Of a stretch of 64,000 bases of DNA, positions 47,559 through 54,821 are shown piece after piece (within the stretch, counting starts at the first letter, position 1; each line of letters opens with the position of its first letter). Below the pieces are notes generated by a model, which did no database searches, had not been told where the DNA came from, and saw nothing but the letters and a program-made list of their open reading frames with translations. Source of the DNA: Hyphomicrobiaceae bacterium (GTDB taxonomy: Bacteria; Pseudomonadota; Alphaproteobacteria; Rhizobiales; Xanthobacteraceae); the NCBI GenBank assembly GCA_021324465.1, contig JAJPJB010000026.1:1-64000 (forward strand). The letters are read 5' to 3'. A program made the position numbers and the translations under genes.

Positions 47559-50500
47559 CTACAGCGCCTCGACCGTGACCACGCCGGTCACCGCCTTGAT
47601 GGCGCCGGCGATCTGCGGCGAGACCTTGAAGCGGCCGGGCAATTTGATCTCGACCTCGCTGCCGTTTTGCAGCATCAGCACCATCGAGACTTCGCCCGCG
47701 CTGTAATCCGCGCCGTTGCGGCCGCCGTTCTGCATCGGCTCGAGCCGGCGCGCCACCCCCGCAATCGGCGCCTCGTCGCGCAGGAACACGCGCAGACCGC
47801 GCTGCATGCGCGCCGCCGCTTCGTTGAGCGGCTCAACCGACTGGATGCGCGCACGCACTTCGTCGCCCTGCACTTCGGCGGTGAGGAACAGCAGCACGGC
47901 GGTGCCCGGCTCGAGCAGATCGCGATATTGCGCAAGCCCCTCGGCAAACAGCACCGCCTCGTAATGCCCGCTCGGGTCGGACAATCCGATAATGCCCATC
48001 TTGTTGCCGGTCTTGGTGCGCCGCTCGGTGCGCGTCACGACCGTGCCGGCGACGCGCCCTGCCCCGGCCCCGGCTTTCACCGCGCGCGAAAATTCCGACC
48101 ACGACTGCACGCGCAGCCGCTTGAGCGCGGCGCCGTAATCGTCCAGCGGATGGCCGGTGAGGAAGAAGCCGACCGCTTCATATTCACGCTGCAGGCGCTC
48201 CGCGGGCAGCCACGGCTCGCGCGCCGGCACCGCGATCGGCGCGGCCGAAGCCGCGGCGCCAAACAGTTCCGACTGTCCGAGCGCCAAATCGTCATGCGTG
48301 CGCTGCGCGGTCGCAAGGATTGCATCGACCGCGGCGAAAGCGCGCGCGCGATTGGGCTCGATCGCATCGAAACAGCCGGCCGCTGCAAGGCTTTCCAGCA
48401 CGCGCTTGTTGATCGCACGCGGATTGATGCGCCGGCCGAAATCGGCCAGGCTTTCAAACGGCGTGTCGCCGCGCGCGGCGACGATGCTTTCGACCGCCTG
48501 GCGGCCCACTCCGCGCAAAGCCGCAAGCGCGTATAAGATCGTATTGTCGCCGACCTCGAATTCGACGGCCGAGCGATTGATCGACGGCGGCTCGACCTTG
48601 ATGCCGAGCCGCTCGGCCTCGGCGCGGAATTCGGCGAGCTTGTCGGTATTGCCCATGTCGAGCGTCATCGAGGCGGCAAGAAACTCGACCGGATAATTCG
48701 CCTTCATGTAGGCGGTCTGATAGGTGAGCAGCGCGTAAGGCGCCGAATGTGACTTGTTGAAGCCATATTCTGCGAATTTCGCGCAGGTATCGAAGATCGC
48801 TTCCGCATCGGCACGTCCGATACCGCGCTCGACCGCGCCGGAGACGAAGCTGTCGCGTTGCGACGCCATCTCCTTCTTGTCTTTCTTGCCCATGGCCCGG
48901 CGCAGAATGTCGGCCTTGCCGAGGCTGTAACCGGCAAGATCGCGGGCGATCTGCTGCACCTGTTCCTGATAAGTGATGATGCCGTAAGTCGCTTTGAGGA
49001 TTGGCTCGAGCTTTGGGTGCAGGTAATCCGTGGGTTCGTGACCCAGCTTGCGCGCGCAATAGGTCGGAATATTTGCCATCGGGCCCGGGCGATACAGCGC
49101 CACCAGCACGATCAGATCTTCGAATCGATCGGGACGCATGTCGACGAGCGCTCGCCGCATGCCGGCACTTTCCACCTGGAACACCCCGACCGTCTCGCCG
49201 CGCGCCAGCATTTCATAAGTCTTGGCGTGATCGAGCGGCAGGTTGGACAAATCGATGTCGATGCCGCGCCGCTTGACAAGCTTGACCGCGACGTCGAGCA
49301 CGGTGAGCGTCTTCAAGCCCAGGAAGTCGAACTTCACCAAGCCGGCCGGCTCGACCCATTTCATGTTGTATTGGGTCACCGGCATCAGCGATTTCGGATC
49401 GCGATAGAGCGGCACGAGCTCGGTCAACGGCCGGTCGCCGATCACGATGCCCGCGGCATGGGTCGAAGCGTGGCGATGCAGGCCCTCGAGCTTCTGCGCG
49501 ATGTCGAACGCTCGCCGCGTTACCGGATCGCGATCCCGCTCGGCTTGCAGCCGCGGCTCGTCTTCGATGGCACGGCCGAGCGGGATCGGATTGGCCGGAT
49601 TCTGCGGCACGAGTTTGCACAGCTTGTCGACCTGCCCGTAGGGCATTTGCAGCACGCGGCCGACATCGCGCAGCACCCCGCGCGCCTGCAAGGTGCCGAA
49701 GGTGATGATCTGCGCCACCTGATCGCGGCCGTATTTCTCCTGCACATAGCGGATCACTTCGTCGCGCCGGTCTTGGCAGAAATCGACGTCGAAATCCGGC
49801 ATCGACACGCGCTCCGGATTGAGGAAACGCTCGAACAGAAGGTCGAAGCGGATCGGATCGAGATCGGTGATGGTCAGCGCATAGGCGACCAGCGAGCCGG
49901 CGCCCGAGCCGCGGCCCGGCCCGACCGGAATGCCCTGCGCCTTGGCCCATTGGATGAAGTCGGCGACGATCAGAAAGTAGCCGGCATAGTTCATGCGCGC
50001 GATGACGCCGAGCTCGAAATCGAGGCGCTCGTAATATTCCTGTTCGGTGTGGCCCTGCGCGATGCCGTGACGGGCGAAGCGCTTTTTCAGGCCGGCCAGA
50101 GCCGCATCGCGCAATGCCTGCGGCTCGTCGCCCTCGGTGAAGCGCGGCAGGATGGGCGCCTTTTTCTGCGGACGGAAGCTGCAGCGCTCGGCGATTTCGA
50201 TCGTGGCGGCCAGCGCTTCCGGCAGATCGGCAAACAGGTCCGCCATTTCGGCGCGGCTCTTGAAGCGGTGCTCGGCGGTCAATTGCCGGCGGTCGCTGTC
50301 GGCGATGAGCCTGCCCTCGGCGATGCACAGCAGCGCGTCATGCGCCTCGTAATCCTCCCGCGCCGCGAAGAACGGCTCATTGGTGGCAACCAGTGGCAGC
50401 GCGCGCGCATAGGCAAGATCGATCAAGGCCGACTCGACAGCCCGTTCGGCCGGCATGCCATGGCGCTGCAATTCGACATAGAGCCGATCGCCGAACAGGC

Positions 50501-51002
50501 TTTGCAAAATCTCACAGCGCGACGCGGCCAGGACATTTTGGCCGCCGGCGATGGCGGTATCGAGCGGGCCGCCCGGGCCGCCGGTGAGCGCGATCAGGCC
50601 CCTGGTCTCGCCGGCAAGCGCTGCGAGCGTGATATGCGGGCGCTCCTGCGGCGAGGTGTCGAGATAGGCGCGCGAGATGAGCCGCATGAGGCTGCGATAG
50701 CCTTGCTCCGCGGCAGCGAGCAGCACGATGCGCGGAAAATTCTGGTCGTGCGCACCATTGCGGCTCTCCTGATCGGCGAAATCGATGCCGACCGCGCAGC
50801 CGATGATCGGCTGAATGCCGTAGCCGGCGAGCTTTTCGGAAAATTCGAGCGCACCGAACATATTGTCGGTGTCGGTGAGCGCCAGAGCCGGCTGCCGATC
50901 CTTCTTGGCAAGCTCGGCCAGCCGCGCAATCGTCAGCGCGCCTTCGAGCAGCGAGTAGGACGAGTGAACGTGCAGATGGACGAAGCCGGGCTCAGCGGAC
51001 AT
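47559..51002 (-). CDS. dnaE: DNA polymerase III alpha subunit
   Basis: A 1147-residue replicative polymerase. The PHP domain begins FVHLHVHSSYSLLEGAL; the catalytic core includes GPGRGSGAGSLVAYALTITDLDP and PDFDVDFCQDRRDEVI with the catalytic Asp pair; the motif FNKSHSAPYALLTYQTAYMKANYP and the (HhH)2 region follow, then an OB-fold (VAGTVVTRTERRTKTGNKMGIIGLSD) and the tau-binding tail. Full length for DnaE1. ATG 51002 matches the usual start; the GTG-led frame ten codons upstream does not. Proteins of the lol and proS genes follow further upstream, as in other rhizobia, with a small-gene island inserted. Confidence 0.97.
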   Translation of the reverse strand: MSAEPGFVHLHVHSSYSLLEGALTIARLAELAKKDRQPALALTDTDNMFGALEFSEKLAGYGIQPIIGCAVGIDFADQESRNGAHDQNFPRIVLLAAAEQGYRSLMRLISRAYLDTSPQERPHITLAALAGETRGLIALTGGPGGPLDTAIAGGQNVLAASRCEILQSLFGDRLYVELQRHGMPAERAVESALIDLAYARALPLVATNEPFFAAREDYEAHDALLCIAEGRLIADSDRRQLTAEHRFKSRAEMADLFADLPEALAATIEIAERCSFRPQKKAPILPRFTEGDEPQALRDAALAGLKKRFARHGIAQGHTEQEYYERLDFELGVIARMNYAGYFLIVADFIQWAKAQGIPVGPGRGSGAGSLVAYALTITDLDPIRFDLLFERFLNPERVSMPDFDVDFCQDRRDEVIRYVQEKYGRDQVAQIITFGTLQARGVLRDVGRVLQMPYGQVDKLCKLVPQNPANPIPLGRAIEDEPRLQAERDRDPVTRRAFDIAQKLEGLHRHASTHAAGIVIGDRPLTELVPLYRDPKSLMPVTQYNMKWVEPAGLVKFDFLGLKTLTVLDVAVKLVKRRGIDIDLSNLPLDHAKTYEMLARGETVGVFQVESAGMRRALVDMRPDRFEDLIVLVALYRPGPMANIPTYCARKLGHEPTDYLHPKLEPILKATYGIITYQEQVQQIARDLAGYSLGKADILRRAMGKKDKKEMASQRDSFVSGAVERGIGRADAEAIFDTCAKFAEYGFNKSHSAPYALLTYQTAYMKANYPVEFLAASMTLDMGNTDKLAEFRAEAERLGIKVEPPSINRSAVEFEVGDNTILYALAALRGVGRQAVESIVAARGDTPFESLADFGRRINPRAINKRVLESLAAAGCFDAIEPNRARAFAAVDAILATAQRTHDDLALGQSELFGAAASAAPIAVPAREPWLPAERLQREYEAVGFFLTGHPLDDYGAALKRLRVQSWSEFSRAVKAGAGAGRVAGTVVTRTERRTKTGNKMGIIGLSDPSGHYEAVLFAEGLAQYRDLLEPGTAVLLFLTAEVQGDEVRARIQSVEPLNEAAARMQRGLRVFLRDEAPIAGVARRLEPMQNGGRNGADYSAGEVSMVLMLQNGSEVEIKLPGRFKVSPQIAGAIKAVTGVVTVEAL

Positions 51003-51204
51003 TGCCAATTTCCTGTCGACCGTTCCGCGCAAGGCGTCCGGGGATCGCGCGGCCGCGACCGATCACGTGCGACTGACTTACAGACAATCGGCGATTCTTG
51101 TCGCGACGTTTGGCCAAGTCCCCTCTACTTTTCCCCAATATGCCCGCAGGCAAGGTCCGCAAGGCGAGCCCGCAAGCCGCTTGCGCAGGGCGCCGCGGAT
51201 CGTC

Positions 51205-51328
51205 ATGCCCGCGTATGCCGCGCGAAGGTGGGGTCGCTTCGCGCGCCTTTCACGCGGGCATCCGCGTCTCTGTCCACTGTCCTGGGCAGACAAGTGTGCT
51301 TTAAGACGACAAAGACGTGGATGGCCGG
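51205..51328. repeat. Mosaic of intergenic palindromes upstream of dnaE
   Basis: ATGCCCGCG (51205-51213) pairs with CGCGGGCAT (51253-51261) and encloses GCGCGAAG (51220-51227) with CTTCGCGC (51237-51244). Overlapping this, a 21-base arm at 51254-51274 pairs with 51308-51328 at 17 of 21 positions. Such GCGGGCATCC...-ended elements are typical dispersed repeats of Bradyrhizobium-like genomes. They occupy most of the 394 bases between dnaE and the micropeptide gene; no gene was seen in that stretch. Confidence 0.6.
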
Positions 51329-51396
51329 AGCAAGCGGTCCTGCGGACCGATCGCAGGACGCAAACGTCCGGCCACGACGAACCGTCGCGTCGCGGC

Positions 51397-51495
51397 CTAG
51401 ACCACGCCGAGCACCTGCGCCCAGACCGCGACCGTAGCCAGAAACAAGCCGATTGCCGCCAGCGCCAAAGCCTCTTCGACGACCGAGCGAACCAT
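51397..51495 (-). CDS. SOS-boxed 32-residue membrane micropeptide
   Basis: ATG at 51495 opens a 32-codon frame ending in TAG. The peptide starts MVRSVVEEALALAA, continues with a hydrophobic helix through about residue 28 (IGLFLATVAVWAQV) and ends LGVV: a basic and acidic N-terminus followed by one membrane helix. AAAGGGG lies nine bases before the ATG. Upstream, a promoter with two LexA boxes is directed at it, so DNA-damage induction is expected. Size, layout and control are those of SOS membrane peptides such as Caulobacter SidA (29 residues, inhibits FtsW/FtsN) or E. coli TisB; sequence homology to these could not be tested. I infer a checkpoint or toxin-like role with caution. Confidence 0.7.
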   Translation of the reverse strand: MVRSVVEEALALAAIGLFLATVAVWAQVLGVV

Positions 51496-51525
51496 GATTG
51501 ACCCCTTTCCTGACGCCCTGTGTAG

Positions 51526-51566
51526 GAACGAATAGGGAACATAGTTCACTTCTTGTTCCGGGTCAA
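51526..51566 (-). promoter_or_regulatory. Promoter with two adjacent LexA boxes
   Basis: On the minus strand TTGACC (51566-51561), 17 bases, TATGTT (51543-51538) form a promoter 43 bases before the micropeptide ATG. Two exact SOS boxes cover it: GAAC-GAATAGG-GAAC at 51526-51540, which overlaps the -10, and GTTC-ACTTCTT-GTTC at 51544-51558, which fills the spacer. They are head to head with three bases between. The consensus is the same as in front of lexA. Confidence 0.85.
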
Positions 51567-51573
51567 TGTCAAG

Positions 51574-51647
51574 CGCGACGTTACACTTGACATTGCCAAG
51601 CGTAACGTCGCGAACGTTGGCACTGGGGTCAGTTGAACTGACCCAGT
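51574..51647. repeat. Palindrome cluster beside the LexA operator
   Basis: CGCGACGTTAC (51574-51584) and GTAACGTCGCG (51602-51612) are perfect 11-bp arms. TGTCAAG (51567-51573) and CTTGACA (51586-51592) form an alternative pairing. GGGTCAGTT-G-AACTGACCC (51626-51644) is a near-continuous palindrome that extends to ACTGGG/CCCAGT with one bulge. From here to 52010 no gene is convincing; frames on both strands (51546-51800 minus, 51566-52006 plus) lack domains. Confidence 0.6.
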
Positions 51648-52010
51648 ACCCCAGCGTTTTCGCCTCGCCTCGAACGCGTCGAGCCCATCAATGGATGTTC
51701 CGCCGTTTCCCGAAGTCGGTCTGTCCAAGGCGGACGCCGCTCGGTGAGGCAGGTGCGCGAGTTTGCAAGACGGGCCATTATTCAAGTCCGGCATTCGCAT
51801 TCGACTTCGCGGCTTTCGGCCCTGCTTGGGTGATTCTCAGTTCCCGGCGGGTCGGGGAGCGCGTTGCGCCGTGGGCAACGGCCGGCCGGAGAGCAGCCGA
51901 TGCATTCGCCGCGACCGTCATTCCGGCGAAGTGCCATACTCGTCCATGTCGCACTGATCCTGGGCGCCACGCCGCGGCCCTTATTTGCCGGGTTCCCGGC
52001 GTGTAACGCC

Positions 52011-52214
52011 ATGATCAGTGCAGACAAGTTGCGCATCCAAGCCGAACGGCTGTTCGCCTTTGCGTTGCGCACGCGTCATGTCGGCGACCCGGCGGACGCC
52101 GAACACCTCGCCAGACGGGCCGCGCAATATCTCGACGAGGCCGAGCGTTTGGCTGCGCAGCAGCGCCGCGATGAGATCGTGCAGCAATCACCGCGACGGC
52201 AAGAGGCGTCCTGA
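52011..52214 (+). CDS. Small helical protein of unknown function (paralogue of the gene at 1967)
   Basis: A 67-residue amphipathic helical protein without membrane segment: DKLRIQAERLFAFALRT, then DPADAEHLARRAAQYLDEAERLAAQQ. The heptad-like pattern of Leu/Ala and the central Asp-Pro fit a two-helix hairpin. It resembles the protein at 1967-2212 in the LRxxAxxLxxxA start and the second-helix AxxYxxxAxxLA. Start at ATG 52011; the frame is open upstream to 51864, but that part is over a repeat-rich stretch. No clear ribosome-binding site. Function unknown. Confidence 0.5.
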   Translation: MISADKLRIQAERLFAFALRTRHVGDPADAEHLARRAAQYLDEAERLAAQQRRDEIVQQSPRRQEAS

Positions 52215-52541
52215 CCAAGCGCCGGGCGATGCCTCGCGCGGCTTGCGCACAGCAATGTGCGGGACAGCGTCGCGGGCAAGTCGAGCGTGAGCGGCGTTGT
52301 GATCGGCATCTTTGTGCCGTGCAACCACACTGCCATTAATTACAGGAAGTTAACCCCGCGTCCCTACTCGAGCACCGACCCGCCGCAGGCGATCGCGCAT
52401 ATAAGAGTCGTCGAACCGATCTGATTCCGCCGGATCGGTGCTACGGAGATGCAACTTCGCCCCGCGTTGTCGCCGCGCCGTAGCAATTTTGGCCTGATCG
52501 GCACGAAAAGGAACGAAAAGGAAGATGACGAGGAGAGTGCT
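52215..52541. other. Intergenic leader before the Cys-rich exported protein
   Basis: 327 bases without a gene. GCTACGG (52440-52446) and CCGTAGC (52481-52487) form a long-loop inverted repeat, and CCGATC/GATCGG a small hairpin near 52420; the second half is probably the promoter and leader region of the gene at 52542. Confidence 0.35.
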
Positions 52542-52769
52542 ATGCGCAGACTGACACTGACCTTGGCCACAGCCGCACTGATGCTGAGTGGCTTGGCGAT
52601 CGCCGCGAATGCCCAAACACAGGCGGGCGGCGCTTCGAGCCTGCACGCTCAAATTCAGAACGCCACCCCGCTCAAGCAAGCCGCCTGTCGCGGCTTCGGC
52701 CCCTATTGCCCGCCGGGCTGGGTCCGCGCCTGCGGTCCCTGGGGGTGCCGTTGCCGACCGTGCTGGTGA
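52542..52769 (+). CDS. Small exported Cys-rich protein
   Basis: A 75-residue protein with a Sec signal (LTLTLATAALMLSGLAIAANAQ) and a mature part of about 50 residues ending ACRGFGPYCPPGWVRACGPW followed by GCRCRPCW, with six Cys in 28 residues. GAGGAGAG before the ATG is a good ribosome-binding site, and a strong terminator follows. Short exported proteins with a CPPGWxRxCGPxGCxCxPC tail are found in Bradyrhizobium-like genomes; their role is unknown. Disulphide-bonded or metal-binding functions are possible. Confidence 0.8.
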   Translation: MRRLTLTLATAALMLSGLAIAANAQTQAGGASSLHAQIQNATPLKQAACRGFGPYCPPGWVRACGPWGCRCRPCW

Positions 52770-52793
52770 GTTCCGTTGCAGCACGCACAGTTG

Positions 52794-52817
52794 GGAGGCC
52801 GCCGCCGGGCGGCCTCC
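52794..52817 (+). terminator. Intrinsic terminator
   Basis: GGAGGCCGCC (52794-52803), loop GCCG, GGCGGCCTCC (52808-52817), followed by TTGTTTTC. A perfect 10-bp GC-rich stem 25 bases after the stop of the Cys-rich protein gene. Confidence 0.88.
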
Positions 52818-52935
52818 TTGTTTTCGAGGTGACCTCCGGCACAGCCCTGCCGAGCCTCCATCAGGCCTGTTGCACGCGAGATGAAATAACGGCGCCGCAC
52901 CGGCGTTCATCCCGCAAAGCCTCGGGAGGTTGGAT

Positions 52936-53187
52936 ATGAAGCCCGTCCCGCTCTTCGCCCTTGCTACGGCGCTTGGACTGAGCGGCTCGGCGCCGCCCGC
53001 CTTCGCGCAGAGCAATTATCCCTGGTGCCTGATATCGACCGCCTTTGAAGGCGGCGAGAATTGCGGCTTTGTCACATTCGACCAATGCCTGGCGTCACGG
53101 CTTGGCATCGGCGGCTTTTGCCAGATCAACACACAATACCAGCCGAGCGTCTCAGCGGGGCCGCGCCGAGCGCAGAAGGCGCCTTGA
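52936..53187 (+). CDS. DUF3551 exported protein, copy 1
   Basis: An 83-residue protein: signal peptide (VPLFALATALGLSGSAPPAFAQ), then the DUF3551 core SNYPWCLISTAFEGGENCGF, FDQCLASRLGIGGFC and a short tail. Four Cys (WC, NC, QC, FC) have the family's spacing, probably two disulphides. CGGGAGG at 52923-52929 selects ATG 52936. DUF3551 proteins are numerous in Bradyrhizobium-like bacteria and have no known function. First of three tandem copies on one strand. Confidence 0.85.
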   Translation: MKPVPLFALATALGLSGSAPPAFAQSNYPWCLISTAFEGGENCGFVTFDQCLASRLGIGGFCQINTQYQPSVSAGPRRAQKAP

Positions 53188-53248
53188 GCCGCTGCGCCGA
53201 TGCGCCCACCGGGAGGCGAGGATTGGAAGGCGAGCATTGCGAGGCAAT

Positions 53249-53521
53249 ATGAGATTTTGGCCGTTTCTGTCCGTCGCCCTCACCATGCCGGCGCTGTCTG
53301 CGGCCCCCGCAACGCCCGGTGATGCCCAGACCAATTATCCATGGTGCTCGAACTTTGCCGACGGCTTTGGCGGCACCAATTGCGGCTTCGTCTCTTACGA
53401 GCAGTGCATGGCGACGGTGCGCGGCTCGGGCGGCTTCTGCGCGAGGAACGATACGTATAAGCCGCCGCTCGCAGGAGCGCCGGCGGGCCATCCGCGCAAA
53501 CTGCATGCACGCAACTCTTAG
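53249..53521 (+). CDS. DUF3551 exported protein, copy 2
   Basis: A 90-residue protein with a signal peptide (FLSVALTMPALSAAPATPGDAQ) and the core TNYPWCSNFADGFGGTNCGF, SYEQCMATVRGSGGFC, followed by a basic tail (GHPRKLHARN). The same four-Cys pattern as its neighbours. GAGG shortly before ATG 53249; the frame open further upstream is not signal-like. It shares GFGGTNCGF and GxGGFC with copy 3, so these two are the closest pair. Confidence 0.83.
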   Translation: MRFWPFLSVALTMPALSAAPATPGDAQTNYPWCSNFADGFGGTNCGFVSYEQCMATVRGSGGFCARNDTYKPPLAGAPAGHPRKLHARNS

Positions 53522-53557
53522 AGCGATGCCCGATTAAGGCAGCAAACGGAGGTTATC

Positions 53558-53806
53558 ATGAAGACAGCGCTTCTGGTCTTTGGGATCGCGGCGGCGATGA
53601 GCGCCGTCGCACCGCCTGCGCAGGCGCAAAATTATCCGTGGTGCGCACGCTACGGCAACGGCTTCGGCGGCACCAATTGCGGCTTTTCCACCCTCGCCCA
53701 GTGCTTGGCCACGGTGCAGGGCATCGGCGGCTTCTGCCAGCAGAACGACTGGTACCGGCCGCCTGCTCCGGCCGTGCGGTCACGGCATCCGCGTGCGCAG
53801 TATTAG
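53558..53806 (+). CDS. DUF3551 exported protein, copy 3
   Basis: An 82-residue protein with signal peptide (ALLVFGIAAAMSAVAPPAQAQ) and core NYPWCARYGNGFGGTNCGFS, LAQCLATVQGIGGFC; the tail ends RSRHPRAQY, as in copy 2 (basic, with HPR). A GGAGG site precedes ATG 53558. Gaps of 61 and 36 bases separate the three copies without terminators, so they are likely cotranscribed. Confidence 0.87.
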   Translation: MKTALLVFGIAAAMSAVAPPAQAQNYPWCARYGNGFGGTNCGFSTLAQCLATVQGIGGFCQQNDWYRPPAPAVRSRHPRAQY

Positions 53807-54030
53807 ACCGGTCGGCGGAATCGCCTCGGCGAGACGTCCATTGATGCTAACCGTGATCGCGGGACGGCATTGATCTTGCTCTGCTGCCGCCGGCCAAAAC
53901 CACACAACAAAGGCGGCTCCTGACACGACCGGACCCGCCACCTGCTCCCATGAGGCCACGCATCTGGTTGGACTTTCGCCAAGCCTGGAGTGTTTCCGAT
54001 CCGATCGAATCGGGAAACGCTCCGCCTTGT

Positions 54031-54077
54031 CGCATTTTCCTGCGGAGAACTGGTGTCCGCTTTTTCCGGAAAATGCT
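54031..54077. repeat. REP-like palindrome downstream of lolD
   Basis: GCATTTTCC (54032-54040) and GGAAAATGC (54068-54076) are perfect arms around a GCGGAGAACTGGTGTCCGC-like centre that is itself partly self-complementary. Elements with AGCATTTTCC ends and a GGTGTCCGCTTT centre are common intergenic repeats in Bradyrhizobium-like genomes. It abuts the lolD stop (54078), as the 34470 element abuts the bamA stop. Confidence 0.7.
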
Positions 54078-54812
54078 CTAATCCAACTCCAGCACCGCAC
54101 CGTCGCGGATGGTGACGCGGCGATCCATTTGCGCGGCGATGTCCATATTGTGGGTAGCGATGATGGCGGCGAGCCCCGAGGCACGCACCAACTGATTGAA
54201 GGTTGAGAAGACGTGATCGGCAGTGCGGGCGTCGAGATTGCCGGTCGGCTCGTCGGCGAGAAGAATGCGCGGCGCGTTTGCCACCGCGCGTGCAATCGCC
54301 ACACGCTGCTGCTCGCCGCCCGACAGCTCGGCCGGACGGTGCGCGAGCCGATCCTTCAGGCCGAGATAGGCCAGCAATTCGGTACCGCGCGAAACGGCCT
54401 CGGCGCGCGACAGGCCGCGGATCAGCTGCGGCAGCATGACATTTTCCAGCGCCGAGAATTCCGGCAAGAGATGGTGAAACTGATAGACGAAGCCGATCTC
54501 GGTGCGGCGGATGCGGGTGCGCTGAACGTCGGTGAGCTGCGACGTGGCGATCGCATCGATATAGACCTCACCGGCATCCGGATGTTCGAGCAGGCCCGCG
54601 ATGTGCAACAGCGTCGATTTGCCGGAGCCCGACGGGGCCACCAGGGCCACCGACTGGCCGGGCCAAACCGCAAGCTCGGCTTCCTTGAGGATGTCAAGGC
54701 GCGAGTCGCCCTGCCGGAAGTGACGGCAGATGCCATGCAGAAAGACGACCGGTTGCTCCTCCTTGTCGGTGATCGACGTTGCGGCCTCGCCTATCGCGGT
54801 GGTGTCGTCCAT
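54078..54812 (-). CDS. lolD: Lipoprotein-releasing ABC transporter ATPase
   Basis: A 244-residue ABC ATPase. [21 protein letters not shown] (Walker A), [21 protein letters not shown] (the LolD-typical Q-loop region), [32 protein letters not shown] (signature and Walker B) and [13 protein letters not shown] (H-loop). It energises release of outer-membrane lipoproteins to LolA. The N-terminal 25 residues are a polar extension. Ten bases after lolC, same strand. Confidence 0.95.
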   Translation of the reverse strand: MDDTTAIGEAATSITDKEEQPVVFLHGICRHFRQGDSRLDILKEAELAVWPGQSVALVAPSGSGKSTLLHIAGLLEHPDAGEVYIDAIATSQLTDVQRTRIRRTEIGFVYQFHHLLPEFSALENVMLPQLIRGLSRAEAVSRGTELLAYLGLKDRLAHRPAELSGGEQQRVAIARAVANAPRILLADEPTGNLDARTADHVFSTFNQLVRASGLAAIIATHNMDIAAQMDRRVTIRDGAVLELD

Positions 54813-54821
54813 GGCGGCTGA

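Noticed and set aside
48858-51437. 859-codon plus-strand frame opposite dnaE
   Set aside because: Antisense shadow of the dnaE reading frame; no recognisable motif or ribosome-binding site.
51546-51800. 84-codon minus-strand frame over the LexA operator and palindromes
   Set aside because: It would place the double SOS box and promoter just after its stop and its sequence is made partly of the palindromes; no domain recognised.
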